Below, piece after piece: positions 37,668-46,731 of a DNA stretch of 64,000 nt (positions within the stretch are counted from its first letter, which is position 1; each line of letters begins with the position of its first letter). The stretch comes from Castellaniella sp. (lineage in GTDB: Bacteria; Pseudomonadota; Gammaproteobacteria; Burkholderiales; Burkholderiaceae_B), in the NCBI GenBank assembly GCA_019104865.1, contig JAHRWZ010000051.1, positions 1 to 64,000 on the forward strand. The letters run 5' to 3'. The notes under the pieces are model-generated. The model did no database searches and was not told where the DNA came from. It worked only from the letters and a program-made list of their open reading frames with translations. The position numbers and the translations under genes are program-made.

Positions 37668-37772
37668 CGCGCCAGACATTCAGGTTTTCCCTTATTTAGC
37701 ACCATTGGGGCTATAAATCTCGTATTTTCATAGGGAATCGATTAAAACATAGCAACCTATCCCAGTCCCTGG

Positions 37773-37820
37773 TTGACAAGCCATGACGCGAAATCCATAA
37801 TGTCCGGACATTCGGATATT
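37773..37820 (+). promoter_or_regulatory. maoC-side promoter with palindromic operator
   Basis: -35 TTGACA (37773-37778), 17-base spacer, -10 CATAAT (37796-37801). Palindrome AATGTCCGGACATT (37799-37812) overlaps the -10. The core GTCCGGAC fits the GT-N4-AC form used by many GntR-family regulators, and a GntR/UTRA gene lies in the operon it controls (42196). Transcription should begin near 37808, giving a leader of about 48 bases to ATG 37856. Confidence 0.75.
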
Positions 37821-37855
37821 AGATCATTCTTACACACCATACGAGAGAGCGCGAC

Positions 37856-38389
37856 ATGACCACCCGTACTTCCGGCAACCGGCATCGCTTCAGCCTCGGC
37901 CGCTACCTAGAAGACTTCACCATCGGCGACATCTACGAGCATTTTCCGGGTAGGACGATCACTGATGCGGACAACATCCAGTTTTCGCTGCTGACGATGA
38001 ACAATCACCCCATGCACTGCGACCACGCTTTTGCAGCCAATAGCGAATTCGGCAAGCCGCTGGTGAACAGCGGCCTGACCCTCGCCATCGTGCTCGGCAT
38101 GACGGTTGCAGACGTCAGCGGCAAAGCCATCGCCAACCTGGGCTGGACCGACATCAAGCTCACAGCCCCCGTCCACCCGGGGGACACCATCTATGCCGAA
38201 TCCGAAGTACTCGACAAACGCGAATCCAAGTCTCGCCCCACGCAGGGCATCGTGACTGTGCGGACGACCGGCTTGAAGGCTGACGGCACGGTCTTCATGA
38301 CCTTCATCCGCTCTGTCCTTATCCCCAAACGCGGCCATGACGTCGAATCCCGTCATCCGGGCCAACCTGCCGCGGCCAAGGCGAACTAA
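37856..38389 (+). CDS. MaoC-family enoyl-CoA hydratase
   Basis: 177 residues, one hot-dog domain. Motifs: GRYLEDFTIGDIYEH, GRTITDADNIQFSLLTMNNH with the hydratase Asp/His pair region, and HPMHCDHAFAANSEFGKPLV. This type is often found with CitE-like lyases, where it hydrates mesaconyl- or itaconyl-type CoA esters to citramalyl-CoA. That substrate is inferred from the neighbours. First gene of the plus-strand operon, followed after 16 bases by the MmgE/PrpD gene. Confidence 0.87.
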   Translation: MTTRTSGNRHRFSLGRYLEDFTIGDIYEHFPGRTITDADNIQFSLLTMNNHPMHCDHAFAANSEFGKPLVNSGLTLAIVLGMTVADVSGKAIANLGWTDIKLTAPVHPGDTIYAESEVLDKRESKSRPTQGIVTVRTTGLKADGTVFMTFIRSVLIPKRGHDVESRHPGQPAAAKAN

Positions 38390-38405
38390 CCCGAGGGTGC
38401 CTATC

Positions 38406-39815
38406 ATGGCTGATCAATCGACCCAAGCTGACACGAATATCGCGACCAAGCTTGCAGCGTTTGCCGCAAACCTGCGGCCCGAGGACATTCCCAGCGCCGT
38501 CACAGAACGCGCCAAATACCTGATTCTCGATGCCGTTGGCATCGCACATGCGTCTACTCACTATGAGTTCGCGCACCGCTCGCTCTCTGCCACCACCGCG
38601 CTGTCCGAAGGGACGGGGGTCGTGCCGATCATCGGCCTGCCCAACCGCCTGCAGCTGCGTGATGCCATGCTCATGAACGGCATCCTGATTCACGGGCTGG
38701 ATTACGACGACACGCATGTACGCGGTGTCATCCACTCGACGGCGGCCTGCTTTCCCGCGGCCCTCGGCGTTGGAGTCCAGGCTGGCATGTCCGGGAAGGA
38801 TCTTCTGGCCGCCTACGTAGTGGGGATGGAAGCCTCGACGCGCCTGGGCGCAGTCGCCAAAGGCGGCTTCCATCAGGTCGGCTTTCACCCGACCGGCTTG
38901 ATCGGCGCCTTTTCCACCTCGCTGGTTGCTGGCCGCCTGCTGGGTCTGAGCATCCACCAGTTGGCCATGGCGCAGGGCATCGCCCTGAGCACCAGCTCCG
39001 GCAGCCTGGAATTTCTCAATGACGGCGCCTGGACCAAGCGCATGCATCCCGGTTGGGCGGCAGGCGCGGGTTTCACGGCGGCATCGCTCGCTCGCCACGG
39101 CTTCATCGGCCCCAAACAGGTCTACGAGGGCCGCTTCGGTCTGTACGCCAGCCATCTCGGCGCGGATCCCAACATCGATCTGTCGCTAGCGACAGATGAA
39201 CTTGGACAAACGTGGGAAACCGCCCAGGTCGCCATTAAACCGATCCCGACCTGCCACTTCACGCATGCCTGCGCCGATGCCGCTGCCATCCTGCATCAGG
39301 AACATGGTCTGAAAGCCTCCAACATCAAATCGGTCCGCGCCCTCGTGCCCGGCGAAGTCGTGAAGACCGTGTGCGAGCCCGTTGCCACGAAAAAACGGCC
39401 GCAGAACAGCTACGACGCGCAGTTCAGCATCCCCTACATCGTCGCTACATCGCTGCTGCGCGGCAACTTTGGTCTGCAGCATCTCGAGGGCAATGCGATG
39501 TCCGACCCCGAGGTGCTGGATCTTGCGCAACGCATCGACTATGAGGTGGATCCTAATTCCCCATTCCCGAAGTACTACTCGGGCGAGATTATCGTCACCC
39601 TGCATGACGGCAGGACACTGCACCACCGCGAACAGATCAATCGCGGTGCCGCTGACCGGCCCATTCCCGGCACGGAAATCGAACAGAAGTTCATGGACAA
39701 CATGCTGCTGGTCACGTCCCGCAGCCGGGCCGAACAAGTCCGCGATCTGATTCTTGGAATGGACGCTGGCATCTCCGCCATTGACCTGGCGGAAGGACTG
39801 GCCGCACGGGGCTGA
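38406..39815 (+). CDS. MmgE/PrpD family protein
   Basis: 469 residues. The family holds 2-methylcitrate dehydratase and cis-aconitate decarboxylase. Seen: YLILDAVGIAHASTHYE, HGLDYDDTHVRGVIHSTA, GFHPTGLIGAFSTSLVAGRL and WTKRMHPGWAAGAG. It is not closely PrpD-like in length or context (no prpB/prpC). In Pseudomonas itaconate operons a similar gene (PA0881) accompanies CoA-transferase and lyase genes. Exact reaction unknown. ATG 38406 is chosen over an open upstream extension that overlaps the maoC gene. Confidence 0.87.
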   Translation: MADQSTQADTNIATKLAAFAANLRPEDIPSAVTERAKYLILDAVGIAHASTHYEFAHRSLSATTALSEGTGVVPIIGLPNRLQLRDAMLMNGILIHGLDYDDTHVRGVIHSTAACFPAALGVGVQAGMSGKDLLAAYVVGMEASTRLGAVAKGGFHQVGFHPTGLIGAFSTSLVAGRLLGLSIHQLAMAQGIALSTSSGSLEFLNDGAWTKRMHPGWAAGAGFTAASLARHGFIGPKQVYEGRFGLYASHLGADPNIDLSLATDELGQTWETAQVAIKPIPTCHFTHACADAAAILHQEHGLKASNIKSVRALVPGEVVKTVCEPVATKKRPQNSYDAQFSIPYIVATSLLRGNFGLQHLEGNAMSDPEVLDLAQRIDYEVDPNSPFPKYYSGEIIVTLHDGRTLHHREQINRGAADRPIPGTEIEQKFMDNMLLVTSRSRAEQVRDLILGMDAGISAIDLAEGLAARG

Positions 39816-39851
39816 ACAGCCCCATCCAGACTCCCGCAATAAGGAACTTAC

Positions 39852-41006
39852 ATGACTCCGGAACAGCAAGAAAGCGAGCAGATGATTCTCGACATGGTCG
39901 ACAAATTCCTCGAGACCGATGTGCGCCCCTATGCGCACCAGCTCGAGGCGGCCGACGAATATCCGCAAGATATTGTGGACAAGATGAAGGAATTGGGACT
40001 GTTCGGCTGCATCATCGATCCGGAATACGGCGGTTTCGGACTCTCCACCTCGACCTACGCAAAGATCGTCGAACGAATCGCGACCGTATGGATGAGTGTG
40101 TCCGGCATCCTCAACTCTCACCTCATCATGGCCGCCGCCGTGCAACGCAACGGGACCGAGGAGCAAAAGCGCTACTACCTGCCAAAGTTCGCTACCGGAG
40201 AGCTCCGCGGCGGTGTGGGTTTGACCGAACCCGATGCGGGGACCGATCTCCAGTCCATTCGCACCACTGCCGTACGTGATGGCGACCATTACGTCGTCAA
40301 TGGCGCCAAGACCTGGATCACCAACAGCATGTACGGCAACACCATTGCGCTCCTGGTCAAGACCGATCCCAAGGCGGAGCCACGCCATCGCGGAATGAGC
40401 CTTTTCATCGCTGAAAAGGGGCCAGGATTCAAGGTTGCCAGGAAACTGAATAAAATGGGTTACCGCGGGATCGATACCTGCGAACTCGTGTTCGAAAACT
40501 ACTGCATCCCTGCCAACCGCCTCATTGGCGGGGTCGAAGGCAAAGGCCTGCAGCAGGTCCTCAGTGGGCTGGAACTCGGACGGATCAACGTGGCCGCTCG
40601 CGGCGTGGGATTGGCTCGCGCAGCCCAGAACGAGGCCGTTGCCTACGCCCAGAACCGCAAGACCTTCGGCAAACCCATCTGCCAGCACCAGGCCATCCAG
40701 CTGAAACTGGGCGAAATGGCGACCCGAACGGAAGCCGCGAGACTGCTGGTGGAATCCGCCGCCAGGGCCTATGACCACGGTGAACGCTGCGACATGGAAG
40801 CGGGGATGGCGAAATATTTCGCCACCGAGGCGGCCATGGAAAATGCGCTCGAGTGCATGCGCATTCACGGCGGCTATGGATATTCCAAGGAATACAACGT
40901 CGAACGTTACTTCCGTGATGCACCGCTGCTGCTGATCGGGGAAGGGACGAACGAGATGCAACGCATCATCATCGCCAAGCAACTGATTGAACGGAATCCC
41001 GCATGA
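39852..41006 (+). CDS. Acyl-CoA dehydrogenase
   Basis: 384 residues, FAD-dependent. Motifs: GVGLTEPDAGTDLQSIRTTA (flavin/substrate), WITNSMYGNTIALLVKTD, and the catalytic glutamate in LLIGEGTNEMQRI. The operon context suggests a short branched dicarboxyl-CoA such as methylsuccinyl-CoA as substrate; this is inference. AAGGAACTTAC precedes ATG 39852. Overlaps the CoA-transferase start by four bases. Confidence 0.92.
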   Translation: MTPEQQESEQMILDMVDKFLETDVRPYAHQLEAADEYPQDIVDKMKELGLFGCIIDPEYGGFGLSTSTYAKIVERIATVWMSVSGILNSHLIMAAAVQRNGTEEQKRYYLPKFATGELRGGVGLTEPDAGTDLQSIRTTAVRDGDHYVVNGAKTWITNSMYGNTIALLVKTDPKAEPRHRGMSLFIAEKGPGFKVARKLNKMGYRGIDTCELVFENYCIPANRLIGGVEGKGLQQVLSGLELGRINVAARGVGLARAAQNEAVAYAQNRKTFGKPICQHQAIQLKLGEMATRTEAARLLVESAARAYDHGERCDMEAGMAKYFATEAAMENALECMRIHGGYGYSKEYNVERYFRDAPLLLIGEGTNEMQRIIIAKQLIERNPA

Positions 41007-42193
41007 GCCTGCCCCTAACTGGCGTCCGTATCATCGCCTTCGAACAATACGGAGCGGGTCCCTTCGGGACCCAACAATTGGCTGATCTGGGTGCGGAAAT
41101 CATCAAGATCGAGAATCCCGCCGATGGCGGCGACGTCGGCCGTCTGGTCGGCCCCCACTATTTCGGGCCGGGCGACAGCCACTTCTTCGAGGCTTTCAAC
41201 CGTAACAAGAAAAGCCTGACGCTCAATCTCAAGCACCCGGAGAGCCGGGCTGTGCTCGCCGCTCTGGTGAAAAGCGCCGATGCGACCTTTGACAACCTGC
41301 GCGGGGATCTGGCTGCAAAGCTGAAACTCACCTATGCAGACCTGAGCCAATACAACCCGCGCATCGTCTGCGGGCACTTGTCAGCCTATGGCCGCACAGG
41401 TTCCCGCGCCGCCTGGCCCGGCTACGACTACCTGATGCAAGCCGAGGCCGGCTACCTGTCCGTCACCGGCGAACCGGACGGGCCGCCCGCCCGCTTCGGC
41501 CTGTCGATCGTCGACTTGATGACAGGCATCACGGCAGTAACCGGGCTTTTGGCCGGCATCATCGATGCCCGCGCCAACGGCAAGGGTCGTGACATTGATG
41601 TCTGCCTGTTCGACGTGGCGCTCACCAATCTCAACTACGTTGCCGCTTGGTATCTGAACGAGGGCACCCAAGTCAAGCGCGAACCGCGCTCGTCCCACCC
41701 CTCGCTGACGCCGAGCCAGCTCTATCGCACCAAAGACGGTTGGCTGTTCATCATGTGCAACAAGGAAAAATTCTGGCCCCATCTCGCCCAGGCGATCGGC
41801 AGGCCGGAATGGGCGACACACCCTGATTACATCAATTACCAGGCGCGCCTGACCAATCGCGCACAGCTGACCCGTGAGCTGGATGCCGTCCTCGGCACAG
41901 CAACCACGGCCGAATGGCTCGAGCGGCTGGCTGGAACGGTCCCGGTCGCCCCGGTTTATGATGTCGCCCAAGCACTTGAGAATCCTTTCGTACACGAACG
42001 CGGCTGCATCATGGAAGCTCCACACCCGACCCGCGGCACGATCCGCACGCTAAGCTCGCCAATCCGCTGCCCCGGCGAAGACGAAAAGATCGGTATTGCG
42101 CCATCGCTCGGTCAGCATACAGAGGAACTGCTGAAAGAGGCTGGCTACGATGCTGATCGCATCGGCCAATTGACCAGCACAGGAGTCCTCTAA
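41003..42193 (+). CDS. Class III (CaiB/BaiF) CoA-transferase
   Basis: 396 residues. Start MSLPLTGVRIIAFEQYGAGPFG, then LADLGAEIIKIENP, NRNKKSLTLNLKHPE and the catalytic Asp in DIDVCLFDVALTNL. Moves CoA from a donor such as succinyl-CoA onto a carboxylic acid. By analogy with itaconate CoA-transferase (PA0882 in P. aeruginosa) it would activate the acid substrate of this operon. Overlaps the acyl-CoA dehydrogenase stop (ATGA). Confidence 0.92.
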   Translation: MSLPLTGVRIIAFEQYGAGPFGTQQLADLGAEIIKIENPADGGDVGRLVGPHYFGPGDSHFFEAFNRNKKSLTLNLKHPESRAVLAALVKSADATFDNLRGDLAAKLKLTYADLSQYNPRIVCGHLSAYGRTGSRAAWPGYDYLMQAEAGYLSVTGEPDGPPARFGLSIVDLMTGITAVTGLLAGIIDARANGKGRDIDVCLFDVALTNLNYVAAWYLNEGTQVKREPRSSHPSLTPSQLYRTKDGWLFIMCNKEKFWPHLAQAIGRPEWATHPDYINYQARLTNRAQLTRELDAVLGTATTAEWLERLAGTVPVAPVYDVAQALENPFVHERGCIMEAPHPTRGTIRTLSSPIRCPGEDEKIGIAPSLGQHTEELLKEAGYDADRIGQLTSTGVL

Positions 42194-42195
42194 AC

Positions 42196-42960
42196 GTGCA
42201 AGCCTCGCCACCCGCGCTCGCCCAACCACCTCAATATGCCCTGGTTGCACAACGTCTCATGGACGATATCTCCAGCGGCCTCTATCCCGTGGGCAGTCTG
42301 CTGCCCGCCGAACTCGACCTGTGCACACAGTTTGGCGTCAGCCGCCACACCATGAGGGAAGCGATCCGCAGGCTGCTGGAGCGCGGACTGGTGACGCGGC
42401 AACGCGGCATCGGGACCCGGGTGAAAGCCAATCGCGTGGAGAACAAGTACATCCAGACGACGGCGGCCATTACGGACTTGCCACGCTACGCCAAAGAAAC
42501 CCGACTGGTCACCACACAGGCAGAAGACGTGATCGCCGACGAGGCACTTGCGACGCTCCTGAAATGCCCGCCGGGACAACGCTGGGTGAAGGTCACAGGG
42601 TTCCGGCACCTCGACAAGGGGAAACTCCCCATCGCGCTCACTGACATTTACATCAATGCTGCGTACGGAGGAAGCCGCAAGCTCATTGGCGCACTGAAAT
42701 TGCCCGTCTACACCCTGCTGGAAAAGCAATATGGCCTGACCATCGTCCAAGTCCAGCAAGAGATCAGTGCAACCATCATCGACCCCGTCGCCGCCAAACG
42801 TCTGAGCGTCAAACCTAACTCGGCCGGCCTGGTCGTCATGCGCCGTTATCTCAGCGACAACGACCACGTCATCGAAGTCGCGATCAATCTGCACCCAGCC
42901 GACCGTTTTTCATATTCCATGTCGCTGCAGCTACAGACACCATCCGGCACTGAATCGTAA
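42196..42960 (+). CDS. GntR/HutC-type transcriptional regulator with UTRA domain
   Basis: 254 residues from GTG 42196, two bases after the CoA-transferase stop. Winged HTH about 15-78 (YPVGSLLPAELDLCTQFGVS, RHTMREAIRRLLERGLV), UTRA ligand domain about 95-240. Most likely the repressor that binds the two AATGTCCGGACATT palindromes and responds to the pathway acid or its CoA ester. It is inside the operon it would control, so autoregulation is expected. Confidence 0.9.
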   Translation: MQASPPALAQPPQYALVAQRLMDDISSGLYPVGSLLPAELDLCTQFGVSRHTMREAIRRLLERGLVTRQRGIGTRVKANRVENKYIQTTAAITDLPRYAKETRLVTTQAEDVIADEALATLLKCPPGQRWVKVTGFRHLDKGKLPIALTDIYINAAYGGSRKLIGALKLPVYTLLEKQYGLTIVQVQQEISATIIDPVAAKRLSVKPNSAGLVVMRRYLSDNDHVIEVAINLHPADRFSYSMSLQLQTPSGTES

Positions 42961-43041
42961 GTAAGAATGCCAACAGGCCACGCCAATCATCAACATATGG
43001 CGATAGACAGTATGAAACGCAACGCATACTAGAGAACCTTG

Positions 43042-43899
43042 ATGGGAAACGCCGCTCCACACCCTCTTGAATCCGTCCGCAGCTTTCTATTCACGCCGGG
43101 CAATCGTCAGGACCGCTTTGAAAAAGCACTGGCCAGCGGTGCGGATGCCGTTGTCCTCGACCTGGAAGATGCCGTTCCGCCGGCTGAGAAGTCTACTGCA
43201 CGAGAGGCCATCGCGGCTGCCTGGCCCAGCCTGCGATCATCCCCGGTTCCCATCATCATCCGCATCAACTCGCCCGCTCTGTCCGTCGGAAAGGACGACC
43301 TGGCCTGGCTGACGGGGCTGGACTCACTTCCCACCGGACTGATGATCCCCAAGGCAGAATCCGCTGCCACGTTGGCAACGGCCCATGCTGCGTTGCCTGA
43401 CACTGCCCTGCTGCCCCTGATCGAAAGCGCGGCTGGCCATGCCGCGCTGTCTGCGATCGCAGCTGCGCCTGGTGTCCTCCGCCTGGTACTGGGGCATATT
43501 GACTTCATGGCCGACACAGGCATCCACTGCTCGGACGACGAGGTCGAACTCGCCCCCCTGCGTTTCGCCTTGACGATGGCCAGTCGCTGCAATGATCTGG
43601 CGCCCCCTGTGGACGGCGTCACCGTCGACCTGAAAAACGACAAGCGCCTGCGGGCGGACACCTTGCGGTCGCTGCGCTTTGGCTTCGGCGCCAAACTGTG
43701 CATCCATCCGCACCAGGTGGCGGTCATCCACCAGACGCTGCACCCGACACCCGATCAAATCACCTGGGCCCGGCGCGTACTGGAGGCAGACGCGGCAGCG
43801 GGCGGCCAGGCGGTCCAGCTGGACGGAAAGATCGTCGATCTGCCCCTGGTTCTGCAGGCGCGGCGCGTGCTGGCCCGCGTCGAATCCGGCCAAGCCTGA
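43042..43899 (+). CDS. CitE-like (HpcH/HpaI) acyl-CoA lyase
   Basis: 285 residues. Motifs: RSFLFTPGNRQDRFEKAL, VVLDLEDAVPPAEKSTAR with the metal ligands, LLPLIESAAGHAAL, and LVLGHIDFMADTG. This is the CitE/malyl-CoA/citramalyl-CoA lyase family; with the MaoC hydratase it should cleave citramalyl-CoA to acetyl-CoA and pyruvate (Ccl-type step). ATG 43042 is preferred to TTG 43039. Preceded by an 81-base gap after the regulator. Confidence 0.9.
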   Translation: MGNAAPHPLESVRSFLFTPGNRQDRFEKALASGADAVVLDLEDAVPPAEKSTAREAIAAAWPSLRSSPVPIIIRINSPALSVGKDDLAWLTGLDSLPTGLMIPKAESAATLATAHAALPDTALLPLIESAAGHAALSAIAAAPGVLRLVLGHIDFMADTGIHCSDDEVELAPLRFALTMASRCNDLAPPVDGVTVDLKNDKRLRADTLRSLRFGFGAKLCIHPHQVAVIHQTLHPTPDQITWARRVLEADAAAGGQAVQLDGKIVDLPLVLQARRVLARVESGQA

Positions 43900-43910
43900 G
43901 CACGCCGTCC

Positions 43911-45116
43911 ATGAAAAACCCGTCGGAGAACTCATCCGCGCTCGCGCTCGTCATCACACTGACCATCCAGTCGCTGGTATCCATGTCGCTGCTGACCCTG
44001 CCCTCGATCACGCCTCTGATCGCGCAGCTGCTCGACATCCCGGCAGCCTATGTTGGCACCTACGTCGCCATCGCCTACATCGGCGCCATGGTCTCCAGCC
44101 TGCTGTCGGGATCCGCGACGCGGCGCTTCGGCGCCATCCGCATCAGTCAGGCAGGTCTGTGCGTCTGCGCGCTCGGTCTGGCTCTGTGCACCATCGAATC
44201 AGTGCCTGCAATGGCCGTCGGCGCCTTGCTCATCGGCCTGGGCTACGGCCCCATCACACCGGCCAGCTCGCACCTTCTGGCCCGCACCACGCCGGCCCAC
44301 CGCATGTCCTTCGTCTTCTCCGTCAAGCAGACCGGCGTGCCCCTCGGTGGCGTGCTGGCCGGCCTGATCGTGCCCAGCCTGGCGCAGTGGATCGGCTGGC
44401 AGGCGGCCTTCCTGGCGGTGGCAGCCGCCAATCTATGCTGCGCAGTGTTGGCCCAGCCGCTGCGCGGTCCCCTGGACGCCGACCGCGACCCAACGAGCAA
44501 GCTGTCCGCCGGCAATGGTCTGGTCGGGCCGCTTCGGTTGGTCTTCGGCCAACGCAGCCTGGCGGTGCTGGCTGGCGTGTCGTTCCTGTTTTCAATCACG
44601 CAACTGTCGCTGACCTCATACATGGTCACCTTCCTGGACCATGACCTGGGCATGGATCTCATCGCTGCGGGCGTGATTCTGGCCGTCTCCCAGGCCGCTG
44701 GCGTGGGCGGACGGCTGCTGTGGGGCTATGTGTCCGACCACTCTCTGGGCGCAGTCCGCACACTGATGGCCCTGTCGGCGCTGGTCGCATGCTGCGCGCT
44801 GACCATGCCTTGGCTGCAGCAGCTGGATTCAAGTCTCGTCACCCTAGTGACGCTGTGCCTGTTCGGCGGCAGCGCCATCGGCTGGAACGGCGTGTACCTG
44901 GCGGAAGTCGCGCGGCAAGCCCCGCCGCACCAAGCCAGCATGGCGACGGCCGGCACGCTGGCCATGACGTTCATGGGCGTGGTCGTGGGCCCGCCGATTT
45001 TCGGCGGGGTGGCGTCACTGACGGACAGCTATGGCATCGCCTACGCCACACTGCTGATCCCGGCAGGCATCTGCCTGTTCTTGCTGTGGCGGTCTCGCGG
45101 AGCGTTTGCGCGTTAG
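43911..45116 (+). CDS. MFS transporter of the CoA operon
   Basis: 401 residues, about twelve helices. MFS motif A variant SGSATRRFGAIRIS and central motif SVKQTGVPLGGVLAG. It starts ATG 43911, eleven bases after the lyase stop, so it belongs to the operon. Could import the substrate acid or export an intermediate. The upstream open frame overlaps the lyase gene and is not used. Confidence 0.85.
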   Translation: MKNPSENSSALALVITLTIQSLVSMSLLTLPSITPLIAQLLDIPAAYVGTYVAIAYIGAMVSSLLSGSATRRFGAIRISQAGLCVCALGLALCTIESVPAMAVGALLIGLGYGPITPASSHLLARTTPAHRMSFVFSVKQTGVPLGGVLAGLIVPSLAQWIGWQAAFLAVAAANLCCAVLAQPLRGPLDADRDPTSKLSAGNGLVGPLRLVFGQRSLAVLAGVSFLFSITQLSLTSYMVTFLDHDLGMDLIAAGVILAVSQAAGVGGRLLWGYVSDHSLGAVRTLMALSALVACCALTMPWLQQLDSSLVTLVTLCLFGGSAIGWNGVYLAEVARQAPPHQASMATAGTLAMTFMGVVVGPPIFGGVASLTDSYGIAYATLLIPAGICLFLLWRSRGAFAR

Positions 45117-45302
45117 GGATCATGGCAAGCGAGATAACCGCGAGGGCCAGATAGACCCGCCCAGGATCTCTGAGACACCCCCATGCACTGCCTCAACGTG
45201 CAGAGGTGCGGCATGCACAAGCCTTTGCGCGACGACGTGGTCGGCCGCGAATTCTGGCACAGTGTCGTCACCTTCTTCCGACATTTCGGAGAAAATGTCG
45301 GC

Positions 45303-46100
45303 ATGAACCAACCAAATGAATTTTCCGCCAAGGTCCGCACAACCGCCGATTCCCTCACTCCCCAGGCAAAACTCGTGACCGCCAGAGCCGACCTCGACCT
45401 GGACAACACCGCCACCGCCATCGCGCGGGTCCTCGCGGGCAGCCTGCAGGTGCTGGCGTTCCCCAGCGCCAGCCACGTCTATAACCCACTGATCTACATG
45501 TGGCCGGCGCACCGTGAATACATGCAGCGGTACGGCAACCTGAAGGGCCGCATCCTGCTGGTCGGAATGAACCCCGGCCCTTGGGGCATGGCCCAGACCG
45601 GGGTCCCCTTTGGCGCGGTTTCCATGGCACGCGACTGGCTGAAGATCGAAAAACCCCTGGGCGGCCCACTGCCGGATCAGCACGAAAAATACCCGATCAC
45701 CGGCTTTGCCTGCCACCGGAGCGAAGGCAGCGGGGATCGCTTCTGGGGCTGGGCGCGGCGGCGTTTTAATAGCCCCGACCGGTTCTTCCAGGACATTTTC
45801 GTCTGGAACTACTGCCCTCTGCTGTTTCTACGCAATAACCACAATCTGGTCCCGGAACAATTGCACAAGGCGGAACGCGAACCGTTATTTGGCATCTGTG
45901 ACGCAGCACTGAACGCCGTGATTCATGCGATCGGACCCCGCGTCGTGGTTGGTATCGGACGCTTTGCCCATGGCCGCGCGCAAGCCATCGCAGGCGACAA
46001 GGTGCCGACAGCCTACCTGTTACACCCCAGCCCGGCCAATCCCGCCGCGAACCAGGGCTGGGCCGACATCGCTGACCAGACCCTGGCTCCTTGGCTGTGA
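45303..46100 (+). CDS. SMUG1-like uracil-DNA glycosylase
   Basis: 265 residues. The active-site loop GMNPGPWGMAQTGVPFG (about residues 88-104) and the minor-groove loop HPSPANPAANQGW (about 241-253) are the SMUG1 signatures. Removes uracil or oxidised pyrimidines from DNA. SMUG1 is common in vertebrates but sporadic in bacteria. Start chosen at ATG 45303; the frame is open to 45183, and the preceding sequence has an 8-bp inverted repeat CGACATTT/AAATGTCG around 45277-45300. Confidence 0.88.
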   Translation: MNQPNEFSAKVRTTADSLTPQAKLVTARADLDLDNTATAIARVLAGSLQVLAFPSASHVYNPLIYMWPAHREYMQRYGNLKGRILLVGMNPGPWGMAQTGVPFGAVSMARDWLKIEKPLGGPLPDQHEKYPITGFACHRSEGSGDRFWGWARRRFNSPDRFFQDIFVWNYCPLLFLRNNHNLVPEQLHKAEREPLFGICDAALNAVIHAIGPRVVVGIGRFAHGRAQAIAGDKVPTAYLLHPSPANPAANQGWADIADQTLAPWL

Positions 46101-46167
46101 CGGCGTGCCCAGTCAAGGCCAGGCAGCCGGGCCCAAAGGCACCATCCAGGGGTGACGAGTTTGTTTT

Positions 46168-46731
46168 CTAATCCGGTTTGCGCGCCAGCATCGTGGCGAA
46201 CTGCAGGCGGGCCCCATTGTGCATGGTGCCCGGATCCTCGTTGTATTTGACAAGTTCCCAGCCCGCATAGGCTTGGCTCAGCTCACTGGGCTTCAGGGTA
46301 AACGGGAAATTCATGGGGCAAGGATATGCGTCGGTATCCATCGCGCAGACGATCAGGTTGTATCCCCCAGGCAGGGTGTGATGCCGCATGTCGGACAACA
46401 CTGCGCTGACGCGCGACGGATCGAGGAACATCAGGGTCACGGTACAGGCGATAAAGCCATAATCCGCACCGAGATTGGCTTGCTGGATGTCATAGACCTG
46501 CGGCCTGATTGTCCGGATCCCTTCCTGATCTACGATGGACTGCAACGTGGCAATGGCGTTGGGATTGGCATCGACAGCGGTAACCTCGAAACCACGCTGA
46601 CTCAGATATAGGGCATTGCGCCCGCTCGAGCACCCCATATCCAGGGTAGCGCACGGCTCGATGAGCTCGCACGCCTTCACGACTTCGCTGTGGGCCGGGG
46701 TCAGACCGTAGCGGCCGTTCAAATCTTCCAT
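46168..46731 (-). CDS. tehB: TehB-like SAM-dependent methyltransferase
   Basis: 187 residues. SAM-binding ATLDMGCSSGRNALYLSQRG, DANPNAIATL, and the TehB-like middle FIACTVTLMFLDPS and end DPGTMHNGARLQFATMLARK. TehB methylates tellurite and other chalcogens. A stand-alone tehB without tehA is common. Convergent with the SMUG1 gene. Confidence 0.85.
   Translation of the reverse strand: MEDLNGRYGLTPAHSEVVKACELIEPCATLDMGCSSGRNALYLSQRGFEVTAVDANPNAIATLQSIVDQEGIRTIRPQVYDIQQANLGADYGFIACTVTLMFLDPSRVSAVLSDMRHHTLPGGYNLIVCAMDTDAYPCPMNFPFTLKPSELSQAYAGWELVKYNEDPGTMHNGARLQFATMLARKPD

Noticed and set aside
38406..39815. Assignment of the MmgE/PrpD gene as 2-methylcitrate dehydratase
   Set aside because: No methylcitrate synthase or lyase genes are nearby; the neighbours fit a C5-dicarboxylyl-CoA pathway better, so only the family name is given.
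39186..40982. A 598-codon open frame on the minus strand
   Set aside because: It lies antisense to the MmgE/PrpD and acyl-CoA dehydrogenase genes, whose protein motifs are unmistakable. The frame is a by-product of high GC3 and has no protein features.
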